From CAYSYM01 sp964435115 (GTDB lineage Bacteria > Chloroflexota > UBA6077 > CF-72): a DNA stretch of 64,000 nucleotides. The notes below the pieces were generated by a model, which searched no databases, was not told the origin of the DNA, and saw only the letters and a list, made by a program, of their open reading frames with translations. Below are positions 44,621-56,700 of this stretch, piece after piece. Each line of letters opens with the position of its first letter. Positions within the stretch are counted from its first letter, which is position 1. The stretch is from assembly GCA_964435115.1 (NCBI GenBank), contig CAYSYM010000003.1, positions 70,536 to 134,535 of the forward strand, given 5' to 3'. A program made the position numbers and the translations under genes.

Positions 44621-44687
44621 GCCGTCCTCCTCACCAGGGGGCGCCCGACGAACCGGGCGCCCCCACACCAGCCTCGCTCAACCAGCG

Positions 44688-45716
44688 CTACCGCCGGGGC
44701 GGGCCCATGAGCTGGCGAAGAGCGTCCGCGATGTCACGCACCTGCGGGATGACCGCTTGCTCCAGCGGCCGGCTGTAGGGGATGGGGACGTTGGGCACCC
44801 CCAGCCGCTTCACCGGCGCTTTCATCTGCAGGTAGCCGATTTGCTCGGCGACGAGCGCCGCGATCTCGCCCGTGAGGCCGAAGCGAAGGTAGTCTTCGTC
44901 GGCCACGAGCAGGCGGCCGGTCTTCGCCACCGAGCGCAGGATGGCGTCGGTGTCCAGCGGGACGAGCGTGCGCAGGTCAAGCACCTCCGCGCTCACGCCG
45001 TCCCTGGCCACCTCTTCCGCGGCGAGGGTGGCTTTGTGCACCATCTGGCTGAGCGCCACGATCGTGGCGTCCGTGCCCTCGCGGACGACGCGCGCCTCGC
45101 CAAAGGGGACGGCGTAGCTCTCCTCGGGGACTTCGGTCGTGCTCCCTTCAAAGTAGGCCATCCATGGCAGCCCCATGATGCCCTTGTGGAAGAAGTACAT
45201 CACCGGGTTGTCGTCCCGGATGGCCTGGATCATCAGCCCCTTCGCGTCGTAGGCGTTGGACGGCACGACGATCTTGAGTCCCGGCACGTGGGCGAAGAGA
45301 CCGTAGAGGCACTGGGAGTGCTGGGCGGCGTCGTTGTAGCCGCCGCCGATGGCCGTGGTGAGGACCACGGGCAGCCGGACGTTCCCACCCGACATGTACG
45401 TATTCTTGGCCAGGTGGTTGTAGATCTGATCCATGCATACGCCGAAGAAGTCGACGAACATCAGCTCGACGATCGGCCGCATCCCCTCGGCCGCGGCGCC
45501 CGTCGCCGCGCCGATGAACGCGGTCTCGGAGATCGGCGTGTCCATGACGCGCTCCGGCCCGAATCGCTGGAGCAGGCCGGCGGTGGCGCCGAAGATCCCG
45601 CCGTACTTGCCCACGTCCTCGCCCATGACGAAGACGCGGGAGTCACGCTCCATCTCCTGGCCAATCGCTTCGGCGACGGCCTGGGCCATCGTGAGGGTGC
45701 GAGTTGCGACGACCAT
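44688..45716 (-). CDS. 2-oxoacid/acetoin dehydrogenase E1 component, beta subunit
   Basis: 342 aa. The N-terminus has AVAEAIGQEMERDSRVFVMG, EDVGKYGGIFGAT, then RVMDTPISETAFIGAATGAA, classical E1 beta motifs; the Glu of SETAF contacts thiamine diphosphate. The C-terminal transketolase domain contains LDLRTLVPLDTDAIL. It pairs with the alpha subunit 94 bp upstream. RBS GGAGGATCG precedes ATG 45716. The AcoX neighbour favours acetoin as substrate; pyruvate or a branched 2-oxoacid remains possible. Confidence 0.92.
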   Translation of the reverse strand: MVVATRTLTMAQAVAEAIGQEMERDSRVFVMGEDVGKYGGIFGATAGLLQRFGPERVMDTPISETAFIGAATGAAAEGMRPIVELMFVDFFGVCMDQIYNHLAKNTYMSGGNVRLPVVLTTAIGGGYNDAAQHSQCLYGLFAHVPGLKIVVPSNAYDAKGLMIQAIRDDNPVMYFFHKGIMGLPWMAYFEGSTTEVPEESYAVPFGEARVVREGTDATIVALSQMVHKATLAAEEVARDGVSAEVLDLRTLVPLDTDAILRSVAKTGRLLVADEDYLRFGLTGEIAALVAEQIGYLQMKAPVKRLGVPNVPIPYSRPLEQAVIPQVRDIADALRQLMGPPRR

Positions 45717-45810
45717 CTCGATCCTCCGCTTCTCTTGCTCGCTCGCTCGTTCTCTTGTCCCCAGCCGGCCGCCCGGCTGGCTGCGACACAGTGCCAGCAG
45801 CGCCTACGGC

Positions 45811-46824
45811 TCAGGCGGCGACGAAGACGTGCTGGAGCGCTTCGTCCGGGTTGGGGTACGCGCTCTGGCGGGCGAAGACGTAGGCGTCGGCCACGCGCTG
45901 CTGCGCCCGCCCGCGGATCTCCGCCTCGGACCGGTCGTCCAGGAGCCCGCGCTCCCGGAGATGGGCCGCCAGCGCCGGGATCGGGTCGTGCGCGCGTAGC
46001 TCGTCCACCTCCCCCTTGGGACGATAGACCTCTGCATCGCCCTGGAAGTGGCCCAGGTAGCGATCCGTCTTCACCTCGACCAGCGACGGCCCGTCGCCGC
46101 GCCGGGCGCGCGCCACCGCCTCCCCGGCCACTTCGAACACCTCGAGCGCGTCGTTGTGCTCCACTCGCACGCCCGGAATGCCGTACGCCGCGGCGCGGTC
46201 GGCGTTCGAGGGGATGGCCGTCGAGACGCTCTTCTCGACGGAGATGGCCCACTTGTTGTCTTCGCAGACGAACACCACGGGCAGCTTCCACAGGGCGGCG
46301 AGGTTGAGCGACTCGTGGAAGGAGCCCTGGTTTGCCGCCCCTTCGCCAAAGAAGGCCACCGACACCCAGTCTTTGCCGAGCTTCTTGGCGGCGAGCGCCG
46401 AGCCGCACGCCGGCGGCAGGCTGGCACCGATGATGCCGCTGCAGCTGAACTTGTGCGCGGGATCGAACAGGTGCATGTGGCCGCCCTTGCCGCGCCCCAG
46501 GCCGGTGGCCTTGCCGAAGATCTCGGCCGCCATCTTGTCGAGCGGCACCCCCTTGGCGATGGCGAAGTGGTGCGGCCGGTGGGTGCCGACCACGGTGTCC
46601 TCCTGGCGGAGATGCGCGCACACCCCGACGGCCACAGGCTCCTGCCCGGCGGCGAGGTGCATCTCCCCGGGCACGGGGCCGCTCCCGATGTCGAAGGCAA
46701 GCCCCTTCTGGATGTTCGGCGGGAGCTTGCCCTCGAGGTAGACCTTGGCCATTGTCTCCTCGAACTCGCGGATCACCAGCATCGTCTCGTACATCCAGAG
46801 GAGCTGGTTCGTGCTCGGCTCCAT
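45811..46824 (-). CDS. 2-oxoacid/acetoin dehydrogenase E1 component, alpha subunit
   Basis: 337 aa. The thiamine-diphosphate motif is FFGEGAANQGSFHESLNLAA ending at VCEDN. GTHRPHHFAIAKGV and GRGKGGHMHLFD are E1 alpha signatures. ATG 46824 has GGGAGG nine bases upstream. The alpha chain is the first gene of the operon alpha-beta-lipoyl-acoX. No E2 acyltransferase or E3 lipoamide dehydrogenase lies in the window, so the complex must borrow them or work differently. Confidence 0.92.
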   Translation of the reverse strand: MEPSTNQLLWMYETMLVIREFEETMAKVYLEGKLPPNIQKGLAFDIGSGPVPGEMHLAAGQEPVAVGVCAHLRQEDTVVGTHRPHHFAIAKGVPLDKMAAEIFGKATGLGRGKGGHMHLFDPAHKFSCSGIIGASLPPACGSALAAKKLGKDWVSVAFFGEGAANQGSFHESLNLAALWKLPVVFVCEDNKWAISVEKSVSTAIPSNADRAAAYGIPGVRVEHNDALEVFEVAGEAVARARRGDGPSLVEVKTDRYLGHFQGDAEVYRPKGEVDELRAHDPIPALAAHLRERGLLDDRSEAEIRGRAQQRVADAYVFARQSAYPNPDEALQHVFVAA

Positions 46825-46984
46825 CGCCCTACCTCCCGCTCTGCAGGCTACGCTCCACACTAGCCCCGGCTCAGGGGGGCGTCAAGAGAGCAGACGCCTC
46901 AGTGAAGCAGCTCCGCCTGGAGCTGCTGGCGCCCGCGGATCGCCGCCCGCCACCACACGGCGGCCAGCCCCGCGTCGAAGGCGC

Positions 46985-47065
46985 CGAGACGAGCGCACCC
47001 CCATCGTCAGGAGCTACGAGCTGCCCGACACCCTGGCAACCTTCATCTCGCCACATGCAGCGGCA
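46985..47065 (+). pseudogene. Relic of a recombinase/dnaN junction
   Basis: On the plus strand RSYELPDTLATFISPHAAA matches the C-terminus KDYELSDALNTFILQHASA of the recombinase at 62309-63898. On the minus strand 47065-47042 reads M-P-L-H-V-A-R-stop, matching the dnaN end M-P-M-H-V-A-R-stop at 63896-63873; 21 of 24 bases agree there. Nothing else of either gene is intact. It marks the left side of the defence island as a former integration junction. The rest of 46825-47154 contains no supported gene. Confidence 0.75.
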
Positions 47066-47154
47066 TGGACGCTCCAAGAGCAAGGAATCGCGGGGCTGGT
47101 GAGCCTGCTCGGAATGTGACGGCGACCCTCAGGCGGCCACTACGAGGGAGTGGA

Positions 47155-47583
47155 TCAGCGGCCGATCAGGCGGTCCAGGCTCGGCATCGCCGGATCCACC
47201 CAGGGGAGCTTGGGCAGCTCGCCGAAGGCCCGGTCGGCCGAGACCAGGGCCTCGACCCGCTGGTTGATCGCGACGGCGGCCAGCACCGCGTCGAAGGCGC
47301 CGAGGGCGGGATAGCGCTCGAAGAGGGCCAGGCCAAGGTCGAGGTGCTCGGCGCGCGTGACCAGCAGGGGGAGGGCCGCCATGTAGTGGCGGGCGAGGGC
47401 GACGGCATCTGGGCGCGACCGCCGGCGCGCTCGCACGTGCACGAACTCCTGGACGACCTCGATGGTGGTCGTGGCCTCGACGCGCCCGTCGCCGTGAGCC
47501 CGGAGCAGCCGGCGACAGGGCTCACGCAAGGGGTGCTCCGCGCCGACGGCGTAGCTGAGCACAGTGGTATCGAGCAGGATCAC
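47155..47583 (-). CDS. vapC: PIN-domain ribonuclease toxin (VapC)
   Basis: 142 aa. The four acidic positions of a PIN nuclease are visible: Asp5 in ILLDTTVLS, Glu in VVQEFVHV, Asp in FDAVLAAVA and Asp in LVSADRAFGEL. Toxins of this family cut RNA such as initiator tRNA or rRNA. The start overlaps the upstream antitoxin stop by four bases, as is usual for vapBC. It is the 3' gene of a four-gene run of two toxin-antitoxin pairs. Confidence 0.9.
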   Translation of the reverse strand: MILLDTTVLSYAVGAEHPLREPCRRLLRAHGDGRVEATTTIEVVQEFVHVRARRRSRPDAVALARHYMAALPLLVTRAEHLDLGLALFERYPALGAFDAVLAAVAINQRVEALVSADRAFGELPKLPWVDPAMPSLDRLIGR

Positions 47584-47831
47584 CTCTGGAACCGGTCGTG
47601 GGCGGCATCGAGCTCGCGGCGAAGCTCGGCCGGATCGGCCGGAACGGATGTCGGCTCGCCTGCCAGGATCGCGTCGATGGCGGTTCGGCGGACCTCGGCG
47701 TCGGCCGGGAGCCGGTCGAGCGCCTCGCGGATCACGGCGGCGATGGAGACCCCGCGCCGCTGGGCCTCCTGCGTCACCTTCTGGTAGCGCTCGTCGTCGA
47801 GGAGGATCTGGACCCGGCGCGAACCGTTCAC
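47580..47831 (-). CDS. vapB: Ribbon-helix-helix antitoxin (VapB type)
   Basis: 83 aa. VQILLDDERYQKVTQEAQRR followed by GVSIAAVIREALDRL is a ribbon-helix-helix DNA-binding domain. The acidic C-terminal tail would neutralise the PIN toxin. It overlaps the downstream toxin gene by four bases and the upstream second toxin by four bases, so all four genes are translationally linked. Confidence 0.88.
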   Translation of the reverse strand: MNGSRRVQILLDDERYQKVTQEAQRRGVSIAAVIREALDRLPADAEVRRTAIDAILAGEPTSVPADPAELRRELDAAHDRFQR

Positions 47832-48238
47832 GTCGCTACCGACGCGCCATCTAATTCAATCCCGATGGCACCGGCGATGCGGATCAGGTCCGCGTCAGCG
47901 ACGAGCAACGCAGCCCCTCGGCGCCACGCGACGGCGGCGATCATGCAGTCGACCACCCCGCGAGGGGTGACGCCGTTCGCCCGACACCGCCGGTAGATGT
48001 GCGCGGCACCATCGAAGTCGACCGCCGTGTCAAACGGCAGCCACACGAAGCGCAGGAGCAGCCGACGCAGATCCGACGCGCGTGCATCACTGCGGGCACC
48101 CGCGAGGACTTCCATCATGACCGGCTCGGTCACCGCAAGCGCACCTTCGGTTGCGATCAGCTCGGTCAGGCGCCGGTCGATTGGACTGCCGGTCGCCCGG
48201 TCGTACTCGACCCAGGTTGACGTGTCCGCCAGTATCAC
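47828..48238 (-). CDS. vapC: PIN-domain ribonuclease toxin (second VapC)
   Basis: 136 aa. PIN acidic residues are Asp5 in ILADTSTWVEY, Glu in MMEVLAGAR, Asp in VVDCMIAAVA and Asp in LVADADLIRI. It differs clearly from the neighbouring PIN protein (about the fold only), so the pairs are not a recent duplication. It overlaps its own antitoxin by four bases upstream and the other antitoxin by four bases downstream. Confidence 0.9.
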   Translation of the reverse strand: MILADTSTWVEYDRATGSPIDRRLTELIATEGALAVTEPVMMEVLAGARSDARASDLRRLLLRFVWLPFDTAVDFDGAAHIYRRCRANGVTPRGVVDCMIAAVAWRRGAALLVADADLIRIAGAIGIELDGASVAT

Positions 48239-48447
48239 CCCAGGTCGGGGGGCGCGGTGTCCGGGGGCAGCTTCAGGATGGCGTGCGCGCCCCGCATCGC
48301 CAGGGCCTCTTCGCGCGTCATCGGCTGGCCCACCAAGTGGCGCAGCGCGAGATCAACGGCTTCGCTCTTGGTGCGCACACCGTAGCGGGCCATGATGGCT
48401 CGCACGTAGCTGTCCTCGAGCTCGATGTTCGTCCGCACACGACCCAT
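48235..48447 (-). CDS. vapB: VapB-type antitoxin (second)
   Basis: 70 aa. RTNIELEDSYVRAIMARYGV, RTKSEAVDLALRHLV and MTREEALAMRGA match the VapB (type II antitoxin, DUF2191) family, whose N-terminus forms a ribbon-helix-helix and whose tail binds PIN toxins. I chose ATG 48447, where the family motif begins; the longer frame to 48555 is unsupported. The start overlaps a direct-repeat operator candidate. It is the first gene of the four-gene array. Confidence 0.85.
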   Translation of the reverse strand: MGRVRTNIELEDSYVRAIMARYGVRTKSEAVDLALRHLVGQPMTREEALAMRGAHAILKLPPDTAPPDLG

Positions 48448-48463
48448 ACACCAATCATACACC
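48445..48463. promoter_or_regulatory. Direct-repeat operator candidate at the vapB start
   Basis: On the minus strand GGTGTATG occurs twice with an 11-bp period, and the second copy contains the ATG start of vapB. Two ribbon-helix-helix dimers would sit on the same helix face, a common autoregulatory layout in toxin-antitoxin operons. No other copy was noticed nearby. Confidence 0.5.
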
Positions 48464-48580
48464 TTCACGCGGCGGACTGGGGGGCTGTCACCCGCAACTG
48501 GGGAATCAAGCCGACCGACGGAGCGGGCGACGAAGCTCCGGTGGCGGGTCGCCAACTACGTGGCTTAGTATGTCTCCAGA

Positions 48581-49128
48581 ATGTTGGGGAAAATCCAGCC
48601 TTACAAAGACACGAATAGGCACGGCCCTGACCGCCAGGCGCTCTTCGATGTCGCCAGCGAGCAGTACGGCTACTTCACCGCGGACCAGGCGGCCCGGTGC
48701 GGCTACGCGCGCGACATGCTGACCTATCACGCCAGGCGGGGCACGTTCCAGCGGGGCACCGCGGCGTCTACCGCTTCCGGGACTATCCCTCGTCCCCCCG
48801 CGAGCACGTCGCCGCGGCCTGGCTCGCCGTCGGCAAGGACGTGGCCGTGATCTCCCACGCGAGCGCGCTCGACCTCTGGAACCTCAGCGACGTCATCCCC
48901 GATGCCGTCCATCTCACGGTCCCCCGCGCCCGGCGCTCCCGCGCCAACCGGCCCCCGCCGGGCGTGGTCGTCCACACCACCGCCCGCTGCTGGGGCGATG
49001 GCGAGGTGCGCAGCCACGAGGGCCTCCGCCTCACCTCGCCCGAGCGCACCATCCTCGACGCCGCCCAGGCCGGCACCCAGCCCGAGCAGATCGAGCTGGC
49101 CATCGCGCAGGCCCTCCGCCGCGGCTGA
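48581..49128 (+). pseudogene. AbiEi-like antitoxin, frameshifted
   Basis: The first frame gives FTADQAARCGYARDMLTYHA then RRGTFQRG; similarity then continues one frame over with GVYRFRDYPSSPREHVAAAW, LAVGKDVAVISHASALDLWN and SDVIPDAVHLTVPR. The two parts form one AbiEi-type winged-helix antitoxin split near 48750 by a one-base shift. It ends soon after LAIAQALRRG, shorter than the family. No AbiEii nucleotidyltransferase follows. It is divergent from the vapB array. A sequencing error cannot be excluded. Confidence 0.7.
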
Positions 49129-49185
49129 TACAGGGACACCCGCTGAGCTGGTACAGGAGCCGGAAATGGGGTCGTGCTCGGCCGC

Positions 49186-49725
49186 CTACTCGTTCGCCGG
49201 CGGTGACGCCGTAGCGAACAGGGCGCTGATGCGCTCGGCGATCGCCGGGGCGTGGGCGATCGCCATAGTCGGCGGTAGGATGGTTTGGTCCTGGGGGTGG
49301 GAGGCCAGGTTCCTGAGCTGTCTGAGGGTATCCCAGCGTCCGTGCTCGTCGGTCGAAAGGACGCCTTGGTCGCGCAGCCACGCCAGCCGCTTCTCGAATG
49401 ACTGCGTCGAGGGCGGCGCGCCCAGATCCATGCAGCGGCGGGCCACCGCGGCCTCGGCGACCCGGAACATCTGCTCCAGGCCCAGCGTGTAGAGCGGGTA
49501 GAAGAAGTAGCCGTAGAGGAGGGCGCCGCGCGCGACCTCGAACAGCCTGTGCAGCTCATCGGGCGCCGCGTCGGATAGGCGGATGGCCAGGATGCGACAC
49601 GCCCAGTCCTCTCCCGTGATCGGGCGGGGATACCCCTCGGGTGAGAGACTGGCGATGAGCGTAGTGACCGGGTCAGGCTCCAGCCAGTTCTCCGGCGTCA
49701 GGTCTTTGAATCCCCGGCGACTCAT
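49186..49725 (-). CDS. Hypothetical protein with HEPN-like motif, end of defence operon
   Basis: 179 aa, largely helical. WDTLRQLRNLASHPQDQ contains Arg-x4-His, the HEPN ribonuclease motif, placed late in a helical domain as in HEPN proteins. Other parts match nothing I know. It starts 9 bp after the DUF499 ATPase gene on the same strand, so it is the last gene of the operon. It may be an RNase effector or a partner of the ATPase; this is an inference from the motif and position. Confidence 0.6.
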   Translation of the reverse strand: MSRRGFKDLTPENWLEPDPVTTLIASLSPEGYPRPITGEDWACRILAIRLSDAAPDELHRLFEVARGALLYGYFFYPLYTLGLEQMFRVAEAAVARRCMDLGAPPSTQSFEKRLAWLRDQGVLSTDEHGRWDTLRQLRNLASHPQDQTILPPTMAIAHAPAIAERISALFATASPPANE

Positions 49726-49734
49726 GACATCCGC

Positions 49735-53070
<3,336 letters not shown>

Positions 53071-53081
53071 GCTGCGCCTCC

Positions 53082-53414
53082 TCAGCTATCGGGCTCCCGG
53101 CCGAGCCGTGCTTGCAGGAATGGGACGTCGTAGTGAACCGTGTCCCAGACCAGATCCCAGTTGACGTTGATGTAGTCGTGCACGAGGCGGTTCCGCATCC
53201 CGACGATATCGGCCCACGGAATATCCGGGTAACGGGCGCGGAATTCGGCGGACAGGCGGCGCGCGGCCTCGCCGACGATCATCAGCTGACGGACCACCGC
53301 GTCCCGCCGGAGGCTGTCGCCGATGAAGCTCGTCTTGTCCAGCCCGCCGACGTACTCCCGGATGAGAGCCAGAGCGTCCAAGATATGCGCGCGGTAGACC
53401 TCGTCACTCTTCAT
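53082..53414 (-). CDS. hepT: HepT-like HEPN ribonuclease toxin (DUF86)
   Basis: 110 aa. DAVVRQLMIVGEAARRLSAE and DIVGMRNRLVHDYINVNWDL show the DUF86/HepT fold with the RNxxxHxY motif (RNRLVHDY). Such toxins cut RNA and are held inactive by AMPylation by MntA. ATG 53414 overlaps the mntA end by 11 bp; an upstream extension is a shadow. It sits inside the defence operon, 12 bp before the DUF499 gene, which is not the usual free-standing location. Confidence 0.9.
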   Translation of the reverse strand: MKSDEVYRAHILDALALIREYVGGLDKTSFIGDSLRRDAVVRQLMIVGEAARRLSAEFRARYPDIPWADIVGMRNRLVHDYINVNWDLVWDTVHYDVPFLQARLGREPDS

Positions 53415-53733
53415 ACAGGACGATCCGGTCGGACTCGATATACGGGCGGACATGCCGGCTCAGGCCCTCTTCGGTTGTCAACTCCACCGGGTGACCGAGC
53501 AGCTCCGACAGCTCGCGCTCCAGGCCGAACCAGCGCAGCCCCAGGGGCGGGCGGCCCTCGCTGGGCCGCAGGCGGAGCAGCAGATCGATGTCGCTGTCCG
53601 GGCGCTGCTCGCCGCGCGCGAACGAGCCGAACAGCTCGATGCGAGACGCGTACGGCCGCAGCACGGGAACGATTTTCGCGCGGAGCTCGTCCAGCACCGA
53701 TTTCGGGGGACCGGTTCGGGCGTTCATGTTCAT
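53404..53733 (-). CDS. mntA: MntA-like nucleotidyltransferase antitoxin
   Basis: 109 aa. IELFGSFARGEQRPDSDIDL is the minimal nucleotidyltransferase motif GSFxRG-x-SDxDL. MntA proteins AMPylate the cognate HepT on its HEPN tyrosine. Its ATG overlaps the methyltransferase stop (ATGA), so the toxin pair is translationally tied to the DUF1156 enzyme. Antitoxin precedes toxin, the common order for this pair. Confidence 0.9.
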   Translation of the reverse strand: MNMNARTGPPKSVLDELRAKIVPVLRPYASRIELFGSFARGEQRPDSDIDLLLRLRPSEGRPPLGLRWFGLERELSELLGHPVELTTEEGLSRHVRPYIESDRIVLYEE

Positions 53734-56700
53734 GCGAACAGCTCCGTCTGTGCGGGGCGGTCGGTGCCCGCCCCAGCGGCCAGCCTGGCGATCTCCGGCC
53801 AGGCGACGACCAGACTGTTGTAGGCCAGCGCTTCCTGTGCCCAGCGTTTCCGCTCACAGATGACGTAGAGCCGGTAGGCGAGGTCCCGCGCCACCTCGCC
53901 CAGTCCGCCGACCTTCCCCAGCAGCTCGGCCGCCCCCTGCTCACCGTCCTTCTCCAGCCGGCGGATGAGGTGCTGTGTCACCTCCCACACCGTCAGGCGC
54001 GGGTCCTTGGTGGGGTCCCAGCCGGCCGGCAGCCCCTCACGACCCAGCAGGCGCACCTTGCCGCCCCGCGCCCGTAGGATGCCGGCATCTTCCAGCACCC
54101 GCACAGCGGTGTCCTTGGCCTTCGAGAGCGTCTCGGCCACCCCGTAGGGGCCTTCGGCCACGCCGTAGTGCTCGAACCAAGCGATGGCCCAGCGGGTGTG
54201 GTTGTCGTACTCGCTCTCCTGCTCGGCCAGCACCTGATCGAGCGCCTGGTTTATGAGCCCCAGCGCGATGCGTACTGAGACGTGCTCGCCGCTAGCGTCC
54301 ACAACCTTGGAGTAACGAGAGAACACCGCCATGCCCGGGCCGATCGCTGCCTGGGCTAGGTCAACCGGTGCGATGTTGCCGTGCTGGAGTTTTCTCAGAG
54401 CATCAGGCAGCTCTCTCCTGAGCGCGTCCGTGAACTCGCGTCGTGTGGCGAGCCCGGTGGTCGATGGCCGCGGGCGGCAGACGAGGACGATGGAGGAGGC
54501 GAGCGCGTTAGTGCCGATACCCACGCTCCGTGCTCCGCGCTCGGTCCGCACCGGCCATGTGCCGGTAATCGCAAACCCTGCCTTGAGCAGGCCTTCCAGC
54601 ATCGTCTCCCACCCTGTGGAGACAATCACTGTTGAACTGTTGCTGTCCGCACCGTCCTGGTCATCTGCCTCAGCCTGCCTGAAGGCGTAGAACACGGTCA
54701 GCGGGTAATCGGGGTGGCCAGCGGCGCGCATCTGCGCGAACGCTTTGCCCAGTCCCTCCTCGAAGAAACGCTTCGCTGCCTCTTTGCTACCTCCGAAGCG
54801 GTATGGCGTCGCAATGAGCTCCTGTGCCTTGGGTGTGAGGAGCGTGCTGAACAGGTCTGGATAGAGTCTTCCCAGCGAGCGCCGGAGCCAGACGTAGAAG
54901 AAGTCCGCCAGATCTGCATACCCGATATTGTCGTAGTACGGTGGGTCGGTGCAGACGAGTGGGTTCGAGACACTGTCGACAGCAACTGTCGCGTCAAGCT
55001 GCTTGGCCGTCGCCCTAGCTTGTTTGGCTCTTGGTGCTTCGGCGATGGTCTTCGCCACCCATTCCGTTGCGGCTGTCCAATTCGCAGTCGATTCGCTGAA
55101 CGCATTGCATTCAGCAAAATCCCAAGTCATAGGAACTGCTTGTCGAGCAAAGCCATTCCGGATGAACTCGCCACTCTGTGCCCAAGTCGCAAGTGTGTTC
55201 CAGTAATCCACACACTTATCAAGTGCGAATGCCAGATAGGTTGCCACGGCGTCGGCATACGCAGTCGGACCCACGCCGCCGTTGACCAACGGTGCGCAGT
55301 CATCGGGTAGGCCCGCGGATCTGGCGTCGCGTTGCACCTGCTCTCGGACCTCATCCAGGAGGCTGCTGAAGGTAGTAAGTGCCGCGAGTTGTCGGGACGT
55401 AAAGAGATCGCGATGCTTGGTCATGCCATAGAGCTGCACCCTGAAGCCGAGCGCCTGCTCGGGTAGCTCAGTTTCCGGCGCATCGGTCGGCTGTGCGTTG
55501 GCCGCCGTGCGTTCGTGTTCTTCATTCGGAGCTACATACACGCGCCCCCGCTGGCCCTCGCCCACAATCGCCATGAGCTGAACGCCCATGCGGCCGGCTT
55601 TCCCCTCAGCACGGATGTGGTCGAACGGCACAGGGGCGGTGCAGACGATGCATGTTGCGCCGCGCCGGTTCACCGTGCCGTCGCGCGGCATCCCCTCACC
55701 GGTCCGCACGTCGAAGCGCACCGTCTTGGCTGCCCGGTCCACCACCGGCTCAACCCAGGCTTTCTTCCCCGGTTTGCTCGACAACCAGAATGAGCGGACC
55801 AGGGGCATCTGGGCGCCACAGGCCGGGTTCGGGCACTTCACCGTCCGCGCCCACAGCCAGGCGATGACCGTAGCCTCGCCGCCCCCATACTCCTTCGGCA
55901 GCTGCACCTTCGGATAGAGGTGGCCAATGCGGCGCTCAGCCTCATCGCGCATCCATTTGCCGTAGTAGCGAACGTCTGCCGCCAGCCCAGCGGCACCCTT
56001 CCAGGTAGGAGGAAATAGGAAATAGGAGGTAGGAGTTAGCGGTGGTCGCGCATCGCGGTCAGGACGACCTCGGTGGTCGCTATTTACTATTTTGCTATTT
56101 TCTATTTCGCCATTTTCTATTTCCTGTTTTCCTATCTCCTGTCCTCGCGAAAGTTGCGCCGCATCGTCGTCAGCATCCTGCCGACCTCGTTCAGCAGGAC
56201 TCGAAGGCGCTCGGTTTCCGCTGCCGGGAACCAGCCAATCTCCTCGCACAACGTTAGGAATGTCTCCGTCTCCGCCAGCGATCCCTGCGCGACCGCCAGG
56301 AACTGCGCCTTCTCCTTGCCCGACTCCCGCGTCCACCCCTCCGCGATGTTCGCCGGGATCGAGACTGCCGCCCTCGTAATCTGCGACCGCATCCCGTAGG
56401 TTTCCTCCCGCGGCAGCAACGGAGCCAGCCGGTACACTTCCCTGGCCGCCTCCATCGCCTTCTGCCACACCTTCAACTCCCGGTAATGCATCGCTACTTC
56501 CTATTTCCTGTCTCCTACTTTCTGGGTTCACCGGCGGGAGGTTGGCGAACTTCGGCGGGATCTCGACCAGCGCCTTGCTGATCAACACCGCCACTGGATT
56601 GAGGTCGCTCGCGTGCGCCTCCAGGCCGAGACGCTGCGCCTCGAGCGGGATCGAGCCGCCGCCGCAGAAGGGGTCGAGCACCGGCGGCGGGTTGCCGCCG

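Noticed and set aside
46871..47119. Plus-strand frame as a real small gene upstream of vapBC
   Set aside because: Only the segment 46985-47065 has recognisable similarity, to the recombinase tail, and the rest is incoherent. It is a relic.
47155..48238. Two vapC genes as a tandem duplication
   Set aside because: Apart from the PIN acidic motifs the two sequences differ throughout, and their antitoxins belong to different families.
55990..56520. AT-rich repeated AAATAG stretches as a CRISPR array
   Set aside because: The units are very short and irregular without spacers; they are arms of the IVS-like element.
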